The position numbers and the translations under genes are program-made. Below the pieces are notes generated by a model. The model was not told where the DNA came from. It did no database searches and saw nothing but the letters and a program-made list of their open reading frames with translations. Shown here piece by piece: positions 59,091-64,000 of a DNA stretch of 64,000 bases. Position 1 is the stretch's first letter. Each line of letters begins with the position of its first letter. Where the stretch lies: NCBI GenBank assembly GCA_951213105.1, contig OX578145.1, forward strand, positions 9,999,191 to 10,063,190. Reading direction: 5' to 3'. This DNA comes from Amaurobius ferox (Eukaryota; Arthropoda; Arachnida; Araneae; Amaurobiidae).

Positions 59091-59385
59091 GGCCGTAATT
59101 AAGGCTAAAGGTTATACAACTGACTAAAGGCTAAAGGTATTAACTGACATGGTGAGAATTTTTTGTATATCTCATTTTTTCTATGTATTTCACTTTTCTT
59201 TTTTATAAATGCTGTTCTATTAAAAAATAATTCATAAATGTTATTACATTACAATCTTGATTAAATTATCTTTCCATTGATATATAATTTTATGGTATTG
59301 ATACAAAAAATGTAGTGTTATGAGCCATCAAACCTCAGAAATACACTTTTTCTAAAACGTTTCCACAATTTTGGCCACTACTGTA

Positions 59386-59730
59386 TAACTTCTAGATTTA
59401 AAATACATATAAAGACCCAAACTACAGCATTTAAATATGTAGTAATTTATATATGTACCTATGTAGCTTCATCCATTTAACTCAACTTGTGTTTTTTCCC
59501 GTGTTTAGGTACACATTTAATAAAAAGTGTTCAAGGCAGAGAGTTAAAATTTTCCACATTTATGTAACGAATTGGTTTCATTAAAAATACCTAAAATTGT
59601 ATATGTGAGTATAAAAAAAATTAAAAATAACAAAATAATTGTTCTTAAAATGTCGATGATTTGTGTCTCATTTTATGAGAAAATTCAAAATTCATTTCTT
59701 TTTGTTCAAAATGCAAAATGCTTCTTATTA
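59386..59730. other. AT-rich spacer, nothing seen
   Basis: No frame or repeat end that I can name. Confidence 0.6.
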
Positions 59731-60064
59731 TCTATATAAATAACATTAAAAATTTGTCTGTATGTATGCGTATTTGTCTCATCATCACGGGAGAACGGCT
59801 GCACCGAATTTCATGAAATTTTGTGGATAGGTGTGAAATAGCCCGACTTAAAATTGAGTCCATGTTTCGAGTTTCTAGCATGAAGTTATAGCTTAGGATT
59901 AGTATAGCGAGAACAGAGATTCTTAAACTTCTTTTTAGGAGCTTCAATTTAAATATTTTTATAGAATGTTTTGAATAACCATATCATTTAGAATACTGTA
60001 GGAATTTGCACGTTTGTGAATTTTAAGTTTCTTTATAATGTCGACAAAACAGGTATACTGCTAG
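59731..60064 (+). mobile_element. Mini-Helitron, 334 bp
   Basis: It starts TCTATATAAATAACATT after an A, has the ATCACGGGAGAACGGCTGCA block, then skips directly to the 3' part (AGCGAGAACAGAGATTCTTA) and ends GGTATACTGCTAG before T. The hairpin before the end is weak (GTCGAC/GTATAC changes). It is an internally deleted member of the H1/H2 family. The minus frame at 59732-59947 is a chance frame. Confidence 0.75.
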
Positions 60065-61529
60065 TTATTAAATAACATACTTTTAACTACCACATCACAT
60101 TTGAAAATTTAATATTTATTTAGAAAAGTATACCAAACTGACTTATTGTCAAAAATAAGTAATAATAAAACAGCTCTAATTAAATAAATTATGTAGTCCT
60201 CACTGTTTATTATATATATTATAAACTAAATATGTACATATCAAAAGAAAACAAAATAACTCATATCTTTATATTTAATTTAAATGCAAAATGTTAAATT
60301 GCGTGCGTATTAAAATTGCTTCACATAGCCTCCTGAGATGTGTTATTTGCCTTAATGTAAGCGCAGCTCAGAAAATTCATTTTCATTATTCTTTATTAGA
60401 GATGTTTTCGGGGCTAGAGAGTTCTTGAAAAAAAAAATTTTTCTGAAAATTAATTTCATTTTTTATGCAAAGGGCCCTTTCTTTTCGGGTCCGGGGAAAC
60501 TTGTTAAATTCTTATCAGGGGCCCATAATTCAGACACTTGATTTATGCTTTCTTAAACCTTAATTTGCCAGTGTTTTTCTGTGGAATATAAAACAAAACA
60601 CAGAGCTTATAAAATATAAAAGAAAATTGATCAGATGAAATAATTATAGAACACGCTACTGGCACGAAGAATATATTTATTTTTTCAAACTGAGTTCAAA
60701 TTAAGCGTTTTTCTTCTATTTGTATTTGAATAAACAAACTTTTATATGTTCTAAAGAATCATTTTGAGGGGACTGCCGGTATAGTCCATAAATTTATCAA
60801 AGAACTAGAAAATGATGGAGTTAAGATGGAAACTCTGCAACACTATTTTCAATCGATAAGGAACCGATTAGGGAGAAAATAACTGAAAGTAATATTTTAA
60901 TATTTGATAACCAGTAAACTATAATTTGAATTAAAAATATATGTCTTGATGCTATGTTTCTTTTTGAGAGCTAAGATACTCCTGTATCAAATTTCATGGC
61001 CGTCAAATTTCAGACATATTCTTTTATTATTAGAGACTAGAAAATGTATACGGCGTAGTGGCGCGCCCACGCAGCAATTTATTTATTTATTTATTTGTTA
61101 TAAATGGGCGTATTGATAAAACGTTCTTTGTTGACGAGAGTTCGCTGTAAGTTGCGGTGAACAAAATTTAAAGAATGCTTCAATAGCACACCCATTTATA
61201 ATAACCACAACGGAAAAGAAATCTCACTGAGACTCATCGTCCCGAGTCATCCAATTTTATGGACGTACGATGTTCAGTTTTCCCGCTACAGACTGCAAAC
61301 ACACAGAAACGGACTATACTTTTATTAGGTATAGTTGTACCCGCGCAGAGCATCTGCGAAAATTTTAACGATAGGGCTCTGAAAATAACATTTGATAGGC
61401 TTTTAAGTTTTGCATTTTTTTTTTGATGAGACTTATTTCAATCTTTCCTTCGGACCGTCACCAGCTCCATTTCTTCACCAGCCCATTGTTGGCGGTAAAG
61501 GGTCGATTTGAACACACTGAAAAAGATGA
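60065..61529. other. AT-rich; structured scrap near 61020-61390
   Basis: An (ATTT)n run lies at 61077-61097. ACTATACTTTTATTAGGTATAGT at about 61312-61335 is an inverted repeat, followed by GTACCCGCGCAGAGCATCTGCG with a CGCAGA/TCTGCG stem, which resembles a Helitron-type 3' hairpin on the minus strand but lacks CTRR. A MITE-like GGGCCC pair lies at 60471-60531. Confidence 0.4.
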
Positions 61530-62874
61530 CAAGAAAGATCAATCATGCTTAAAGCATTGATTATGAAGCACTTTCAAACTTCAATGCAATTTTATTTAAA
61601 CAAGTCTAAAATGCAATACATTCCTCGGTAATATTTTGAAACTTATCACAATACTGCATTCATTTATTATATTTGAAAACATAAACCTTCATAGAAAAAA
61701 ATGAACTTCATTCAAATGACGGCATTGAAATATAAATTGCCTGGTATAAACATCTCTAAAATGTTATAAATTCCTCGGTAATAGTTTTAGAATTATCATA
61801 ATACAACGATAATTTATTATATTTGAAAACTTCATCGAAAACAACTGAAATGAATTCAAATGACGTCATAGAAAAAATAACACGCCTGGATCTCTCTATA
61901 AAAGCAGGATTTCATTCATAACTTTCTCCCATTCATTTCATTCATCACAATACTATAATAATTTATTTTATTTAAACATTTTATTTAAGACCATGGAGCT
62001 ACAAATAATTAAACTCTATGCTTAAAACTTCATCGAAAAAAATCGTCCTCTTTATAAAATCAATTAATATTTCATTCATATCAGCCATGCAGACTCCATG
62101 GACTAAATTATTTTGTGTTAAAAAAATACAGGAATTCTAATACAACTCATTCTACATATTTTGCTGTTTACATTTTACATAGGTGAAAAATAGGCTTAGT
62201 TGTAGAAATAATCAAATTTAGATGAGCATTTAAGCTCAAATATAGTGTCATTGCGTTGTTTCGGTATGTAGATGCACAGAATTTAAGCAAAAATAAAGTA
62301 GTTTTAGGACGGATACAACACTCAATAAGAATTAAAAAGAACTTTAAAAAATCACGATTTTGAAACAAGATGGATGCCATGTATCATTTTGAAGTGGGTC
62401 ATGTGATCGTTTCATATCATGGTCACGTGATCGTTTCATATAAGAGGTGTAATTATTATTTTAATTTTTATTTAAAAAACTACTAAATATATTTCGCTGA
62501 ATTTTTTTTTATATATTTTATGGAACAATTTGACTATTACCTAAAATTTTCGAAGCAATTTGTGAATTTTAAATCCGCTTAAAAAATGTTTGAAAAATTA
62601 GTTCCCATAGGGCTCAATGTATTTTATTTTTTCAACCCGGGTTCAATCCAAAACTAATTGGGTGACATTATTCATTTATATTCCCATAGGTCCTACAGAT
62701 CGTCTGAATAACATACTAAAATTTCATTTTGATTAAGTCATTTTTACGGCAGTTATCGTGCTAACGGACAGACAGACGCATTATGTATCGCATTTTCGAC
62801 TTTTTTAAATAAAATTGCATTGAAGTTTGAAAGTGTTTCATAATCAATGGTTTAAGCATGATTGATCTTTCTTG
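61530..62874 (-). mobile_element. TTA-flanked element, copy D, with inverted ends
   Basis: From CAAGAAAGATCAATCATGC at 61530 it follows copy C to the (GACA)n run at 62767-62778, then lacks the ACACTTTACAAC end. Instead about 93 bases (62782-62874) repeat its own other end in inverse, closing with GATTGATCTTTCTTG before TTA. Thus both ends are the same end. The minus frame at 62168-62380 is a chance frame. Confidence 0.75.
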
Positions 62875-62879
62875 TTATT

Positions 62880-63470
62880 ACTTTCTTACAATACATGGTA
62901 AATTGTAATGTATAGGGAAAGTATTGGAATCGTGTCGAAAATCGCAACTCTACTTTTCAACGGATCTATACGTTTCGAGACTTCTAGAATACGAAAAAAC
63001 TATTTTTAATATGACGTCTATGTGTCTGTCCATGCAATGTAAGTATCTACTCTAGCTGTGTGTGTTGTCTGTGCGTGCAACGTATATATATATATACATG
63101 CTAACTCAAAACTAATGGACCTGTTGCTGATTAGATTTTGATGCGATTCGGGATAAAAGAACATGCCAGTTTTTGCGAAATAGACAGCAAAAATATTATC
63201 TGTATGCACTCTAGCTGAAAAACTAATAGACCAAATTTCACTAAAGTTGGTAGATAAATCACTTGTGCGTTACTCTGATGGTGATTAGATGTTGATACGA
63301 TTCGGAATAGAGAAATAAATTTCTTTTTTTAAAAGCCTACGTATGCTCAAATATTTCAATTGAATACTTGTATGATACGCAATTTTTGACGATGAAAAGT
63401 ATAAGACCAACCCCATTACTTTAAGACGAGCTGTTTGTTCTCAAGATATATTAGTATTTTCGCATTATAC
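62880..63470 (+). repeat. Hairpin-headed repeat, longest copy
   Basis: TACTTTCTTACAATACATGG faces TGTATAGGGAAAGTATTGG, then GAATCGTGTCGAAAATCGCA, GGATCTATACGTTTCGAG, TATGTGTCTGTCCATGCAA, AGCTGAAAAACTAATAGACC, ATGATACGATTCGG-like and GACCAACCCCATTAC. It corresponds block by block to 53735-53275 in reverse. No ORF of note. Confidence 0.7.
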
Positions 63471-63477
63471 TTTTCAG

Positions 63478-63558
63478 AACGACGTTTCGACGGGCAGCAA
63501 AGACAAGCATCATTTCCAGCGCATGTCTATGGCTAGTATATTATCCTCAGTTAAAAAG
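63478..63558 (+). other. Candidate internal exon, 81 bp (27 codons)
   Basis: Acceptor: CGCATTATACTTTTCAG ending at 63477. Donor: AAAAAG|GTGAGC with GT at 63559. The first frame is open throughout and reads NDVSTGSKDKHHFQRMSMAS followed by ILSSVKK; the second frame is open too and the third is not. The length is a multiple of three and the GC content is higher than on either side, as for a real exon in an AT-rich genome. I do not recognise the protein. No further exon was found within the last 440 bases. Confidence 0.5.
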
Positions 63559-63560
63559 GT

Positions 63561-64000
63561 GAGCTGTAAATATTTTGAAGTCATTTATGAAATTGAAAGT
63601 TTTTTGGAGGGGGAGAGGGGAGAGCATTCCGGTTAATTAACAATTTACACAAAACTACAAACAGAAGCACCGACGAGGCCCCATACAAAATTGCATTGGC
63701 ACAATGAAGCAGTGTTAAAAACTTTTCTGATTCAATAAAAAATAAAAAATGTGTTGTCAAAAATAGTTAAATTCGGCTAAACTGATAAAATCCAATAGAA
63801 ATTAAACCAAATCCATTCTGAGAATGATATGTGGTCTTCATAACATCCATCCATCCATCTTTTGGAAAAATATTCTCATGAAAGAAATTTTGAGGACCTT
63901 TTTCACGTCTGCATTGATTATGGAGACTAAAAAAATTCTTGTACAGTAGTACTAAAGGTGCATGGGTATAAGGCAAAATATACTTCTTCGAAAGTATTTA
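63561..64000. other. AT-rich end of window
   Basis: If 63478-63558 is an exon this would be the start of the next intron. The minus frame at 63767-63976 has no known domain. Confidence 0.5.

Larger units (their letters stand above)
57665..59383. mobile_element. Tc1-like element with two inverted 3' halves, 1719 bp
   Basis: TA lies outside both ends (57663-57664, 59384-59385). The ends CAATAGTGGCCAAAATTATG and, read inverted, CAGTAGTGGCCAAAATTGTG match. Beyond an ordinary TIR, the whole left part (57665-58354) is an inverted, diverged copy of the right part (58726-59383), roughly nine in ten bases alike by eye. Both halves therefore encode the transposase C-terminus, facing outward. The unique centre (58355-58725) carries the middle of the transposase. 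The 5' half with the DNA-binding domain start is missing. Confidence 0.8.

Noticed and set aside
61312..61365. Possible Helitron 3' end on the minus strand
   Set aside because: A hairpin is present but the CTRR terminus is not, and no 5' TC end of the family pairs with it.

Overview
This window looks like AT-rich, repeat-dense nuclear DNA from an invertebrate, most likely an arthropod and possibly an arachnid. The lineage is inferred from the style of the repeats (Helitrons beginning TCTATATAAATAAA, Tc1-like elements, CAGGGCC-ended hAT MITEs, tRNA-headed SINEs). Nothing in the sequence proves it. There are no bacterial-style operons, no rRNA, no CRISPR and no intact host gene. The only host-type protein sequence I can name is a broken THAP zinc-finger fragment (989-1150). 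Three short stretches have the splice signals of exons (15560-15694, 40403-40481, 63478-63558), so parts of the window may be introns of a gene that extends beyond it.

Layout. 0-5 kb: a GC-rich block between 16-bp direct repeats, the THAP fragment, tRNA-SINE pieces and a strong hairpin. 5.2-7 kb: a decayed retroelement on the minus strand, whose reverse transcriptase frame is open for 323 codons without a usable start. 7.06-9.39 kb: a complete non-autonomous Helitron. 10.7-12 kb: copy A of a 1.3-kb element flanked by TTA. 12.3-14.4 kb: an older repeat family, one copy of which carries a hAT MITE with a perfect 8-bp target duplication. 18.4-19.1 kb: a second MITE. 20.24-21.78 kb: a full-length but frameshifted Tc1-like transposon. 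22.4-23.1 kb: a GC-rich island. 25.80-32.64 kb: two nearly identical 3.4-kb Helitrons joined end to end with no base between them. 33.7-42 kb: repeat remnants, a SINE and GC-rich islands. 43.7-48.2 kb: a nest of two more RT-element copies placed tail to tail around one (TA)n tract, one of them split by a TTA element that left a TAA duplication. 50-54 kb: a Tc1 fragment, minisatellites, a perfect 32-bp palindrome and a hairpin-headed repeat. 55.1 kb: a third hAT MITE with a perfect 8-bp duplication. 57.67-59.38 kb: a Tc1-like element in which both ends are 3' halves in inverted order. 59.7-64 kb: a 334-bp mini-Helitron, another TTA element with inverted ends, the hairpin repeat, and the best exon candidate.

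How it works together: the elements are mostly non-autonomous or dead and depend on enzymes encoded elsewhere. The window is best read as a record of nested and tandem insertions. The most informative events are the head-to-tail Helitron dimer, the (TA)n-bounded RT element and the 3'-3' Tc1 composite.
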